DNA of 5,805 bases from Planctomycetota bacterium (GTDB taxonomy: Bacteria > Planctomycetota > MHYJ01 > WSZJ01 > JACPWG01), in NCBI GenBank assembly GCA_016220045.1, contig JACRIP010000044.1, positions 1 to 5,805 on the forward strand, in the 5' to 3' direction. The notes below the pieces were generated by a model. It was not told where the DNA came from. It did not search any database and saw nothing but the letters and a program-made list of their open reading frames with translations. Position numbers and translations under genes: made by a program. This document shows, in pieces, positions 1 to 5,616 of this stretch. The stretch's first letter is position 1. Each line of letters opens with the position of its first letter.

Positions 1-193
1 CCCCGCCCGGCCCCCGCAAATGCCCGCCCAGATAGGCCACCACCTCCTCGAAGACCACCAGATTCGGCAGCGTCGGATTGAGCGCACGCGCCCGCGCCAG
101 CCCGTGCGCCGCACCCGCCAGATCCAGCTCCGCCAGCGCGGCCAGCGCGTCCTCCTCCACCTCGAACGCATCCGGAAACAGCGATCGTTGCAC
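1..193 (-). CDS. Hypothetical protein, N-terminal part only (runs off left edge)
   Basis: I do not recognise this protein. The frame opens at a GTG (193-191) with an excellent Shine-Dalgarno, AGGAGGG, seven bases upstream, and stays open to the window edge (64 codons). It begins (M)QRSLFPDAFEVEEDALAAL and continues as an Ala/Leu-rich, acidic, apparently all-helical sequence containing ARALNPTLPNL. The A-x-A-L-x-P pattern is reminiscent of the end of a TPR helix pair, but one repeat cannot prove a TPR protein. Third codon positions are nearly all G or C, mostly G, as in the other genes here, which supports real coding. No signal peptide or membrane segment is visible. The Uma2-like scrap upstream ends 23 bases before this start, so the two may once have been co-transcribed. 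The C-terminus and function cannot be judged from this window. Confidence 0.65.
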   Translation of the reverse strand, partial: MQRSLFPDAFEVEEDALAALAELDLAGAAHGLARARALNPTLPNLVVFEEVVAYLGGHLRGPGG

Positions 194-200
194 CGGCGTC

Positions 201-207
201 CCCTCCT
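201..207 (-). promoter_or_regulatory. Shine-Dalgarno deciding a GTG start
   Basis: On the minus strand this reads AGGAGGG, seven bases before the GTG at 193. The frame has no better-placed ATG, so this site is the reason for choosing the GTG as the start of the partial gene at the left edge. Confidence 0.6.
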
Positions 208-216
208 GCGCTGGGA

Positions 217-330
217 TCAGGCCTTCGCCTGACGATCCAGCTCGGCGAAAAGCTCCCCCACCGGCAGCGCCAAACCCGGCAGCACCGCACCCCCGTCGAG
301 CGTCTCGGTCGCCCCCAGATACGCCACCGC
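217..330 (-). pseudogene. Possible C-terminal remnant of a Uma2-like (DUF820) nuclease-fold protein
   Basis: The last 37 residues of an open minus-strand frame, ending at the TGA at 219-217, read like the tail of Uma2-family proteins. The stretch ETLDGGAVLPGLALPVGELF resembles the family's usual ending of a short beta segment, an 'LPG-hydrophobic-L-hydrophobic' strand and a final 'ELF' helix start. The open frame continues upstream to 717, but there it crosses two REP-like hairpins (331-358, 428-450), and its translation looks like no protein I know. The catalytic PD-(D/E)XK-like core of Uma2 is not visible. The best reading is a truncated gene end joined to repeat-bearing intergenic DNA. The match is short and made by eye, so a chance resemblance or an unknown intact gene of up to 166 codons remains possible. 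Confidence 0.3.
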
Positions 331-358
331 TGGGGGACGGGTCTTGGCCTGTCCCCCA
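331..358. repeat. REP-like hairpin GGGGGAC...GTCCCCC
   Basis: TGGGGGAC (331-338) is perfectly inverted as GTCCCCCA (351-358). Inside it, four more pairs (two of them G.T wobbles) close a CTTG tetraloop, giving a 12-pair stem when read as plus-strand RNA. Read as minus-strand RNA, the wobbles become A-C mismatches, so the structure favours a plus-strand transcript. Short palindromes of the GGGGGAC/GTCCCCC type are a common dispersed intergenic element in some GC-rich bacteria. It abuts the Uma2-like remnant exactly where the family resemblance stops. Confidence 0.55.
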
Positions 359-427
359 TCGCCGGCGGCGCAGGGGATGGCCTCCCCATGCAGCCTGGCC
401 GGCACCCGCTGCTGGATTGGCCACGAG

Positions 428-450
428 GGGGCGGCCACAAGGGCCGCCCC
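428..450. repeat. REP-like hairpin GGGGCGGCC...GGCCGCCCC
   Basis: GGGGCGGCC (428-436) and GGCCGCCCC (442-450) form a perfect 9-bp stem with a five-base ACAAG loop. No T-run follows on either strand, so it is not a typical intrinsic terminator. It resembles dispersed 'GGGGCGGCCCTTGTGGCCGCC'-type intergenic palindromes and lies 70 bp from the hairpin at 331-358, suggesting a repeat cluster. Confidence 0.55.
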
Positions 451-593
451 GACAAGACGATTCTCGCGCAGCGCCGTGCCAAGGTCCGGGCGCGACACGC
501 TGACGACCGCCGCTGCACAGCCGAGCTGCCCGAGGAGATCCCCTGAGACAGCGACCGCACCCACCACCCGGGCCGAGCAGTCATCGCGCGGCC

Positions 594-623
594 AGCATAA
601 CACATCGACGCCGACCGGAGCAA
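594..623 (-). promoter_or_regulatory. Candidate sigma70-type promoter reading left
   Basis: On the minus strand, TTGCTC (623-618) lies 18 bases before TATGCT (599-594); each matches four of six consensus bases. The short A/T-richer stretch stands out in GC-rich surroundings. Transcription would run toward the Uma2-like remnant and the GTG-started gene, leaving a leader of roughly 390 bases. No start codon near the predicted +1 opens a convincing protein, so this is only a candidate. Confidence 0.3.
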
Positions 624-697
624 GCCGCGACCCCCGCGCGGGTGCATGTCCGTAGCTGTCGGCCTTGTCGCACCCGCCTGGGCGGGCGTAGAATGAC

Positions 698-718
698 GGA
701 ACACAGAGGGCCACCAAG
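698..718 (-). repeat. Inverted copy of the CTTCGTGGCCCTTCGTGTTCC repeat
   Basis: Read on the minus strand, this 21-base stretch matches the plus-strand stretch at 821-841 at 18 of 21 positions. The two copies face each other across about 100 bp. This is a degenerate dispersed intergenic repeat present in both orientations. No transposase or target-site duplication is visible around the pair. Confidence 0.5.
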
Positions 719-797
719 GGGGGCCGGGACGGGACGCGTGAATCGCTGCCGGCTCGCGACTCTGCATTCCCGGCACGCGCGGCACGTCCCGGCCCCT

Positions 798-857
798 TTC
801 GTGGCGCTTCGTGGTTCCCGCTTCGTGGCCCTTCGTGTTCCCGTTCTCCCTTCGTGG
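798..857 (+). repeat. Cluster of degenerate TTCGTGG repeats
   Basis: TTCGTGG or TTCGTGT occurs five times, starting at 798, 808, 822, 832 and 851, with spacings of 10, 14, 10 and 19 bases. The core pair at 821-841 has an inverted partner at 698-718. The irregular spacing and absence of unique spacers argue against CRISPR. It looks like a degenerate low-complexity intergenic repeat rather than coding sequence. Confidence 0.55.
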
Positions 858-953
858 CCCTTTCGCATCACTCCCAGATACGGACAGGCATGCCCGCCGC
901 CCCGCGACCGGAGGCGGTACCCCGCACGCCGCGCCCCCCCCCCGCGATTGCCG

Positions 954-983
954 TTGCGCGCGGGCCGCGCCCGCCGCTACAAT
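954..983 (+). promoter_or_regulatory. Candidate promoter for the YcaQ-like gene
   Basis: TTGCGC (954-959) and TACAAT (978-983, five of six consensus bases) are separated by 18 bases. TACAAT is conspicuous in a region that is almost entirely G and C. The predicted start of transcription near 990 would give a leader of about 195 bases to the ATG at 1185. The -35 is weak, so this is tentative. Confidence 0.35.
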
Positions 984-1184
984 CCGCACACGACCGCCCC
1001 ACCGAGGGCCGCGCGCGCTCCCCGGGGCGCCACGACCACGACGGCAGGCGGTCGCGTCGCGCTCATCGGAGGCGGTCCCTGGCGGAACCCGGGTTGGCGG
1101 CGGCGCCGCCTGGGTGCTGTCCTGGTGGGGACCGACGCCCGCCGCGCCCCCCGCCCCCCCCCGTGCAGGCCAGGCGAACACCCC

Positions 1185-2375
1185 ATGGAAACGATCTCCC
1201 CCCACGCCGCCCGGCGCCTCGCCCTCTTCAACGCCGGACTCCTCCTCCCGATGTGGACCCGCCTCGCGCCCCGCGCCGCCGCCCACGCGTTGATCCGCCG
1301 CTTCGGCTACCTCCAGCTCGACACCGTCTCCGTCGCCGGCGCGCGCAGCCACTCCATCGTCCTCATGTCCCGCCTCCCCCACTGCGACGCCGCGCTCGGC
1401 GAAACCCTCCTCGCGCCCGGCGCCCCGCTCTTCGAATATTGGGGCCACGAGGCGAGCTGGATGCCGCTCGAACTCTACCCCGCCTTCGGCTGGCGCCGCC
1501 GCCTCTACGCCGGCTCACCCTGGTGGGGCGAAGTCATCGCCGCCCACCGCGACCTCGCCCGCGACCTGCTCCGCCGCATCCGCACGGACGGCCCACTCCG
1601 CGCCCTCGATCTCGAAGGCGAACGCGACGGCGACGGGTGGTGGGACCACAAGCCGGCGAAGCAGGTGGCCCTCGCCCTCTGGCGCTCCGGCGAACTGGCC
1701 ATCCGGGAGCGGCGCGCGTTTCAGCGGATCTTCGACCTGCCCGAGCGCGTCATCCCTGCCGCGGTCCGTGCCGCGCCCGAACCGACGACGGTTGCCGCGC
1801 TGAAGCTGCTGCTGCTGCAGGCGCTCGCCGGCCACGGCTGGGCGTCGGCCGCCACCCTGACGCAGACCTTCCGCCTGCGCGGCGTGAAGGAGGAACTGCG
1901 CCGCGCGTTCGCCGAACTGGCCGCGGCCGGGACGATCACGCCGTGCGCCCTCGCCGCGCCGGAGCGGGGGGGCCGCCCGGCGCCCGGCTGGATCCTGCCC
2001 GCGGCCCGGGATCTCGCGGACCGGCTGCTGCGCCTGCGCCCGTCTCCGGAAAAGCCCGTACTCCTGTCCCCGTTCGATCCCGTGCTCTGGGACCGCAAGC
2101 GGGTCGCGCAGCTCTTCGGGTTCGCGCTGACCGTGGAGATCTTCAAGCCGATCGGGCAACGCACCTACGGGTACTTCTGCCTACCGGTGCTGGCGGGGGA
2201 ACGCCTGATCGCGCGGGTGGACCTGAAAGCGGACCGGGCGGCGGGGCGGCTGCGCGTCGTCAGCCTGCACCCGGAGGCGCCGGCGGCGACCGGCATGACG
2301 CGGGCCGCCACGCGCGACCTGGCGGCGCGGGCGGTGGCGCGGTTTGCGGGGCAGGCGGGGCTGGCGGTGACGTAG
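1185..2375 (+). CDS. YcaQ/AlkX-family winged-helix DNA glycosylase (HTH_42 superfamily)
   Basis: This 396-residue protein matches the HTH_42 (DUF1006) family, whose characterised members AlkZ and E. coli YcaQ are DNA glycosylases acting on alkylated bases and interstrand crosslinks in the cytoplasm. Residues 44-46 are Gln-Leu-Asp, the QxD-type catalytic motif of the YcaQ branch (AlkZ has QxQ). Other family landmarks in order are HSIVLMSRLP after it, LFEYWGHEASWMPLELYP near residue 87, and a C-terminal block LLSPFDPVLWDRKRVAQLFG followed by RTYGYFCLPVL and DLKADR. Length is normal for the family. The ATG at 1185 is chosen because family similarity begins just after it (ISPHAARRLALFNAGLL); upstream codons in the same frame are low-complexity. 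The Shine-Dalgarno is weak (AGGCGA). Leucine codons switch from almost all CTC in the first 150 codons to mostly CTG later. The substrate is inferred from the family. Confidence 0.9.
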   Translation: METISPHAARRLALFNAGLLLPMWTRLAPRAAAHALIRRFGYLQLDTVSVAGARSHSIVLMSRLPHCDAALGETLLAPGAPLFEYWGHEASWMPLELYPAFGWRRRLYAGSPWWGEVIAAHRDLARDLLRRIRTDGPLRALDLEGERDGDGWWDHKPAKQVALALWRSGELAIRERRAFQRIFDLPERVIPAAVRAAPEPTTVAALKLLLLQALAGHGWASAATLTQTFRLRGVKEELRRAFAELAAAGTITPCALAAPERGGRPAPGWILPAARDLADRLLRLRPSPEKPVLLSPFDPVLWDRKRVAQLFGFALTVEIFKPIGQRTYGYFCLPVLAGERLIARVDLKADRAAGRLRVVSLHPEAPAATGMTRAATRDLAARAVARFAGQAGLAVT

Positions 2376-2423
2376 CGCGTTCCGTGAGGGAGGGGCTGGG
2401 ACTGAACAGCCGACAGAGAGCAC

Positions 2424-2452
2424 TTGCCAAAGCCCTCGTAGTTATTTAGAAT
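2424..2452 (+). promoter_or_regulatory. Strong sigma70-type promoter for the Fic gene
   Basis: TTGCCA (2424-2429) and TAGAAT (2447-2452) each match five of six consensus bases and are separated by the optimal 17 bases. They lie in a striking A/T-rich island (about 2439-2475) within otherwise GC-rich DNA. The predicted transcription start near 2459 gives a leader of about 55 bases to the Fic start codon. This is the most convincing promoter in the window. Confidence 0.6.
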
Positions 2453-2464
2453 TACGACGTAATT
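2450..2464 (+). promoter_or_regulatory. Palindrome overlapping the -10 and start site: candidate operator
   Basis: AATTAC (2450-2455) and GTAATT (2459-2464) are perfect inverted half-sites around a GAC centre. The dyad covers the end of the -10 hexamer and the predicted transcription start, a typical place for a repressor to bind. The Fic protein has a C-terminal winged-helix-like region, so autoregulation is a reasonable guess, but no protein-DNA link can be seen from sequence. Confidence 0.4.
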
Positions 2465-2514
2465 ATTAATAGCATTCAGCGCCATGCACGAACTCTGAAT
2501 AAGGACACTCGCCC

Positions 2515-3690
2515 ATGCAGCGCGGGGAGACTGGGGAGTTCGCGACGTTGATCCTGGGCGGCGAACCGGTTCGTGCCTTCGTACCGCATCCCTTGCCGCC
2601 GGTGCCACCGATCGAGTTCCGCGGGGCGCTCCAGGCGCTGCTCGAGCAGGCGCTGCTGGCCGTCGGCCGGCTGGACAGCATTGCCGCCCTGCTGCCGGAT
2701 CCTCGCCTCTTCCTCTACACCTACGTGCGGAAGGAGGCGGTGCTCTCCTCCCAGATCGAGGGGACGCAGTCCTCGCTGTCGGATCTCCTGCTCTTCGAGA
2801 TGACGGAGGCGCCCGGTGTGCCGCTCGACGATGTCGTCGAAGTCTCGAACTACGTCGCCGCCATGGAGCACGGACTGAAGCGATTGCGCAACGACTTTCC
2901 CATGTGCAACCGGTTGATTCGGGAAATCCACGAGAAGCTGATGAAACGCGGGCGCGGCAGCGAGAAGGAGCCCGGCCACTTCCGCACCTCCCAAAACTGG
3001 ATCGGCGGAACGCGGCCCGGCAACGCGCGGTTCGTACCCCCGCCGCCCCAGGCGCTGGCGGACTGCATGACGGCGTTGGAGCGGTTCCTGAACGATGATC
3101 GCACGGGGCTCCCGGTGGTCGTGAAGGCCGCCCTTGCGCATGTGCAGTTTGAGACGATCCACCCGTTCCTGGATGGGAACGGAAGGGTCGGCCGGCTCCT
3201 GATCACGCTCCTGCTCTGTCATGCCGGCGTGCTGCAGGAGCCGATGCTCTATCTGAGCCTCTACTTGAAAGAGCAGCGGGAGGAGTACTATCGGCTGCTG
3301 AACCAGGTGCGCACCGAGGGGGACTGGGAGGCGTGGCTGGAGTTCTTCCTCACCGGGGTGCGCGCGACGGCGGATAGCGCCGTCGCCACGGCGCGCCGCC
3401 TGGTCGCCCTGTTCCAGAAGGATCGCGCGCGCATCCAGGAGCAAGGGCGCGCGGCCGGCTCCGCGCTGCGGGTTCACGACGTGCTGCGGGAGCGCCCGTT
3501 GGCCTCGCTGGGGGAAGTCCGGCGTCGGACCGGGCTCTCCTTCCCGGCGTCGGCGACCGGCATGGCGGTGCTCACCCGCCTGGGCATTGCGCGCGAAATC
3601 ACCGGGCGCAAACGCAACCGGGTTTATGCCTATCGCCAATACCTGGCCTACCTGGGCGAGGATCTCCGCGGGGGCGCCGGGGGGCGCTGA
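2515..3690 (+). CDS. Class II Fic family protein with C-terminal winged-helix-like domain (protein AMPylation)
   Basis: This 391-residue protein is predicted to transfer AMP (or another nucleotide) from a nucleotide donor to a hydroxyl side chain of a target protein. Residues about 20-95 match Fic_N and contain the inhibitory helix motif S-x-x-x-E-G (S78 to E82-G83), whose Glu blocks productive ATP binding in class II Fic proteins. The Fic core holds the full catalytic motif HPFLDGNGRVGR at 216-227, with His216 as expected catalytic base. An upstream flap-like segment (SQNWIGGTRPGNARFVPP) lies at 159-176. Residues about 315-375 look like a winged helix (LGEVRRRTGLSFPASATGMAVL followed by a basic RKRNRVYAY strand). 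The layout resembles Shewanella SoFic, though target and role here are unknown. AAGGA at 2501-2505 fixes the ATG. No separate antitoxin gene is present, consistent with built-in inhibition. Confidence 0.95.
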   Translation: MQRGETGEFATLILGGEPVRAFVPHPLPPVPPIEFRGALQALLEQALLAVGRLDSIAALLPDPRLFLYTYVRKEAVLSSQIEGTQSSLSDLLLFEMTEAPGVPLDDVVEVSNYVAAMEHGLKRLRNDFPMCNRLIREIHEKLMKRGRGSEKEPGHFRTSQNWIGGTRPGNARFVPPPPQALADCMTALERFLNDDRTGLPVVVKAALAHVQFETIHPFLDGNGRVGRLLITLLLCHAGVLQEPMLYLSLYLKEQREEYYRLLNQVRTEGDWEAWLEFFLTGVRATADSAVATARRLVALFQKDRARIQEQGRAAGSALRVHDVLRERPLASLGEVRRRTGLSFPASATGMAVLTRLGIAREITGRKRNRVYAYRQYLAYLGEDLRGGAGGR

Positions 3691-3745
3691 ACTCCGGCGG
3701 CCCGGCGCGCCGTTCCGTGGCACGATCGTACCCCGGTTGGCCCGC

Positions 3746-3769
3746 GGCGCAGGCGCGGACGCCGGCGCC
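3746..3769. terminator. GC-rich dyad between convergent genes, possible terminator
   Basis: GGCGC-a-GGCG pairs with CGCC-g-GCGCC around a short loop: nine G-C pairs in a 24-base dyad with one internal mismatch. It sits in the 105-bp gap between the convergent ends of the Fic gene and pdxT, where a bidirectional terminator would be useful. No T-run follows on either strand, and dyads arise easily in DNA this GC-rich, so the call is weak. Confidence 0.25.
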
Positions 3770-3795
3770 ACAAAGGCCGAGGATGGAGTCCCTCC

Positions 3796-4395
3796 CTACC
3801 GCCCCGCCACTTCCGCCCCCCGCGCCACGCACAGCTCCACGAACGCGCGGTGCACGCGGCGGTCTCCGGTCAATTCCGGATGGAAGGTCCCCGCCAGCAC
3901 GCGCCCGGCGCGCACCAGGATCGGTTCCCCGGCGAGCGCGAGCAGCGTTTCCACGCCCGGCCCCACGCGCCGGATGCGCGGCGCCCGGATGAAGATGAGC
4001 GGCAGCGGTGCCGCGCCGAAGGGCCCGCCCGGCACCGCGCCCTCGAAGCTGTCCACCTGCCGGCCGTAGGCGTTGCGCTCGACGGTGATGTCGAGCAGAC
4101 CCCAGGCGGCCTGCGCCGGCCGCACCGTTTCGCGCGCGACCAGGATCGCGCCGGCGCAGGTCCCGAAGACCGCCCCGCCCCGCGCCACCAGCGCCCGCAC
4201 CGCCCCCTCGATCCCGGTGCCGTCGAGCAGCCGCAGGAGCGTCGTGCTCTCCCCGCCCGGGATCACCAGTCCGTTTACGGCATTTACCTGAGCAACGGTG
4301 CGGCACTCGACCGCGCGCGCGCCCGCGTCCCCGAGCGCGGCCACATGCGCGGCGAAATCGCCCTGCAGGGCGAGCACGCCGATCGTCGGGTTCAT
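3796..4395 (-). CDS. pdxT: Pyridoxal 5'-phosphate synthase glutaminase subunit PdxT
   Basis: PdxT hydrolyses glutamine and passes ammonia to PdxS, which builds PLP from ribose 5-phosphate and glyceraldehyde 3-phosphate. At 199 residues it has the family length and is a complete class I-type glutaminase. It has IGVLALQGDFAAH at the N-terminus, PGGEST at 46-51, the nucleophile Cys80 in FGTCAG, RNAYGRQ at 107-113, and the remaining triad residues His172 and Glu174 in FHPELTGD. The ATG at 4395 has GGAGAG starting nine bases upstream and gives the normal MNPTIGVLALQG start. It lies downstream of pdxS on the same strand, but 310 bp of repeat-rich DNA separate the two, whereas these genes are commonly adjacent. 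It ends convergent to the Fic gene. No missing residue or frameshift is seen. Confidence 0.97.
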   Translation of the reverse strand: MNPTIGVLALQGDFAAHVAALGDAGARAVECRTVAQVNAVNGLVIPGGESTTLLRLLDGTGIEGAVRALVARGGAVFGTCAGAILVARETVRPAQAAWGLLDITVERNAYGRQVDSFEGAVPGGPFGAAPLPLIFIRAPRIRRVGPGVETLLALAGEPILVRAGRVLAGTFHPELTGDRRVHRAFVELCVARGAEVAGR

Positions 4396-4516
4396 GGTTG
4401 AGTCTCTCCAACACCAAGCGCCGGGAGGGCCGACCGACCCCGCGGAGCCGGCCTCGAACCGTCAACCCGTCGGACTGTGGATCCCTATTCCTACGCTGCC
4501 TGACAACGCGTCCAGA

Positions 4517-4584
4517 ATTGCGGATTTCGAATTTCGGATTGCGGATTGGCGCAAGCCGGAAAGGCCGGGAGCTAATCCGCAATC
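4517..4584. repeat. ATTGCGGATT repeat block with large inverted repeat
   Basis: ATTGCGGATT occurs directly at 4517-4526 and 4538-4547 and inverted at 4574-4583. The second and third copies extend into a 14-bp stem (4537-4550 with 4571-4584, one G.T pair) around a 20-base loop that contains its own small GCC/GGC hairpin. The run between the direct copies (TTTCGAATTTC) belongs to the same degenerate family. No T-run follows, so this is a repeat element with cruciform or hairpin potential rather than a standard terminator. Confidence 0.6.
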
Positions 4585-4622
4585 GGCCGGTGCTATTGCT
4601 GTTCGATTTCGCGCGCGAGCCC

Positions 4623-4703
4623 GACTTGGACTCTTGGGACTCTGGACTTGGGACTCCTTGGACTTGGGACTTTGGACTCTCTGGGACCTGGGACGTTGGA
4701 CTT
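4623..4703. repeat. Degenerate GACTTGG / GGACTTTGG array
   Basis: About eleven copies of a GAC-centred motif (GACTTGG, GACTCTTGG, GACTCTG, GACCTGG, GACGTTG) follow one another with unit lengths of roughly 6 to 11 bases. The array stops only a few bases from the pdxS stop codon (4708-4706). Unit length is irregular and unrelated to three, so it is not coding. It resembles dispersed low-complexity repeats in Planctomycetota/Verrucomicrobiota-type genomes. Confidence 0.6.
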
Positions 4704-4705
4704 CG

Positions 4706-5593
4706 CTACCATCCCCGGGTCTGCAGCAACTGGGCTTCCGGCTTGCGGTCGATCTCGATGCCGACCATCGGCTCGCCCAGGTCGGCCGAAATCTCGACCA
4801 GGACCTTCGGGTCGGCGAAGTGCGTCGTCGCCTTGACGATCGCCGCCGCGCGCCGCGCCGGATCGCCCGACTTGAAGATCCCCGAGCCCACGAAGTTCGA
4901 CTGCGCGCCGAGCTTCATCATGAGCGCCGCGTCCGCGGGGGTCGCGATGCCGCCGGCGGCAAAATTCGGCACCGGCAGCTTGCCGGTCTCGGCGACCAGG
5001 CGCACGATTTCGTAGGGCGCGCCGAGGTTCTTGGCCTCGGCCATCAGTTCCTCGGGACGCAGCGTGGTGAGGCGGCGCATCTGGCTCATGATCTGGCGCA
5101 TGTGGCGCACGGCTTCGACGACATTGCCGGTGCCGGCCTCGCCCTTGGTGCGGATCAACGCGGCGCCTTCGCCGATGCGGCGCAGCGCCTCGCCCAGATC
5201 GCGGGCGCCGCAGACGAAGGGCACGCGGAAGGCGAACTTGTCCACGTGGTGCGCCTCGTCGGCGGGGGTGAGGACCTCGCTTTCGTCGATGAAGTCCACG
5301 CCCATTTCCTGGAGCATCTCGGCCTCCACGAAATGCCCGATGCGGCACTTGGCCATCACCGGGATCGAGACCGCCTCCTGGATTTCCCGGATCTTCGACA
5401 CGCCCGCCATGCGCGCGACGCCGCCGTGCGCGCGGATGTCCGCGGGCACGCGTTCGAGCGCCATGACCGCCGCCGCGCCCGCCGCCTCGGCGATGCGCGC
5501 CTGCTCGGCGTTCACGACGTCCATGATCACGCCGCCCTTGAGCATTTCGGCCAGGCCGGTCTTGAGGCGCAGCGTTCCCGTAGCAGTCTCCAT
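4706..5593 (-). CDS. pdxS: Pyridoxal 5'-phosphate synthase lyase subunit PdxS
   Basis: PdxS is the (beta/alpha)8-barrel synthase that condenses a pentose phosphate, a triose phosphate and PdxT-derived ammonia into PLP, and works as a dodecamer in the cytoplasm. The 295 residues match the family end to end. Asp25 is in GGVIMDVVNAEQA, Lys82 in MAKCRIGHF and Lys150 in IRTKGEAGTGN. These are the counterparts of the catalytic Asp and the two Schiff-base lysines (D24, K81, K149 in Bacillus subtilis numbering). FAAGGIATPADAALMM and VGSGIFKS near residues 211-242 form the phosphate-binding end of the barrel. AAGGAG at 5605-5600, six bases before the ATG, fixes the start. The leader contains a long hairpin and lies next to an 8-bp tandem array. 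It is first in order before pdxT. Confidence 0.98.
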   Translation of the reverse strand: METATGTLRLKTGLAEMLKGGVIMDVVNAEQARIAEAAGAAAVMALERVPADIRAHGGVARMAGVSKIREIQEAVSIPVMAKCRIGHFVEAEMLQEMGVDFIDESEVLTPADEAHHVDKFAFRVPFVCGARDLGEALRRIGEGAALIRTKGEAGTGNVVEAVRHMRQIMSQMRRLTTLRPEELMAEAKNLGAPYEIVRLVAETGKLPVPNFAAGGIATPADAALMMKLGAQSNFVGSGIFKSGDPARRAAAIVKATTHFADPKVLVEISADLGEPMVGIEIDRKPEAQLLQTRGW

Positions 5594-5616
5594 GATCAGC
5601 TCCTTCGTCGATAAAA

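Larger units (their letters stand above)
359..1184. other. Gene-poor repeat-bearing intergenic region
   Basis: No frame on either strand gives a recognisable protein here. The frames that stay open are Arg/Pro-rich translations expected from very GC-rich DNA. Besides the repeats and candidate promoters listed separately, it holds a C10 tract (934-943), C6 and C9 tracts (1147-1152, 1154-1162), a perfect 12-bp palindrome GGCGGCGCCGCC (1099-1110), and a CCCGCC/GGCGGG inverted pair (673-686). The plus strand is strongly C-rich from about 900 onward. Confidence 0.5.
4396..4705. other. Repeat-filled spacer between pdxS and pdxT
   Basis: This 310-bp gap contains no credible gene. From the pdxS side it consists of a GGACTTGG-type degenerate array (4623-4703), a short unique stretch, an inverted-repeat block built on ATTGCGGATT (4517-4584), about 100 bp of unique GC-rich sequence, and the pdxT ribosome-binding site (GGAGAG, 4404-4409). 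I found no convincing sigma70-type promoter for pdxT in it, so pdxT may rely on read-through from pdxS. Confidence 0.6.

Noticed and set aside
798..857. Binding-site array (iteron-like) for a replication or regulatory protein
   Set aside because: Spacing is irregular (10, 14, 10, 19), there is no adjacent A/T-rich unwinding region, and no initiator gene is in the window. A dispersed intergenic repeat explains it better.
642..1184. A longer N-terminus for the YcaQ-like protein, as the frame is open from 642
   Set aside because: The extra 181 residues are Arg/Pro/Ala-rich with no family similarity and are read through repeats and poly-C tracts. Similarity to the family starts immediately after the ATG at 1185.
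2376..2514. A small antitoxin gene upstream of the Fic gene, as in FicTA-type modules
   Set aside because: The ATG at 2483 reaches a stop after three more codons, and no other small frame with a ribosome-binding site is present. The inhibitory S-x-x-x-E-G motif is inside the Fic protein itself.
3703..3732. Palindromes CGGCGCGCCG and ACGATCGT downstream of the Fic gene as regulatory sites
   Set aside because: Such short G/C dyads are expected by chance in DNA of this composition, and they lie between convergent gene ends, away from any promoter.
4298..5614. A 438-codon open frame on the plus strand
   Set aside because: It lies antisense to pdxS and part of pdxT, both of which show complete family motifs. 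Its translation is His/Arg/Asp-rich and typical of a GC-rich shadow frame.
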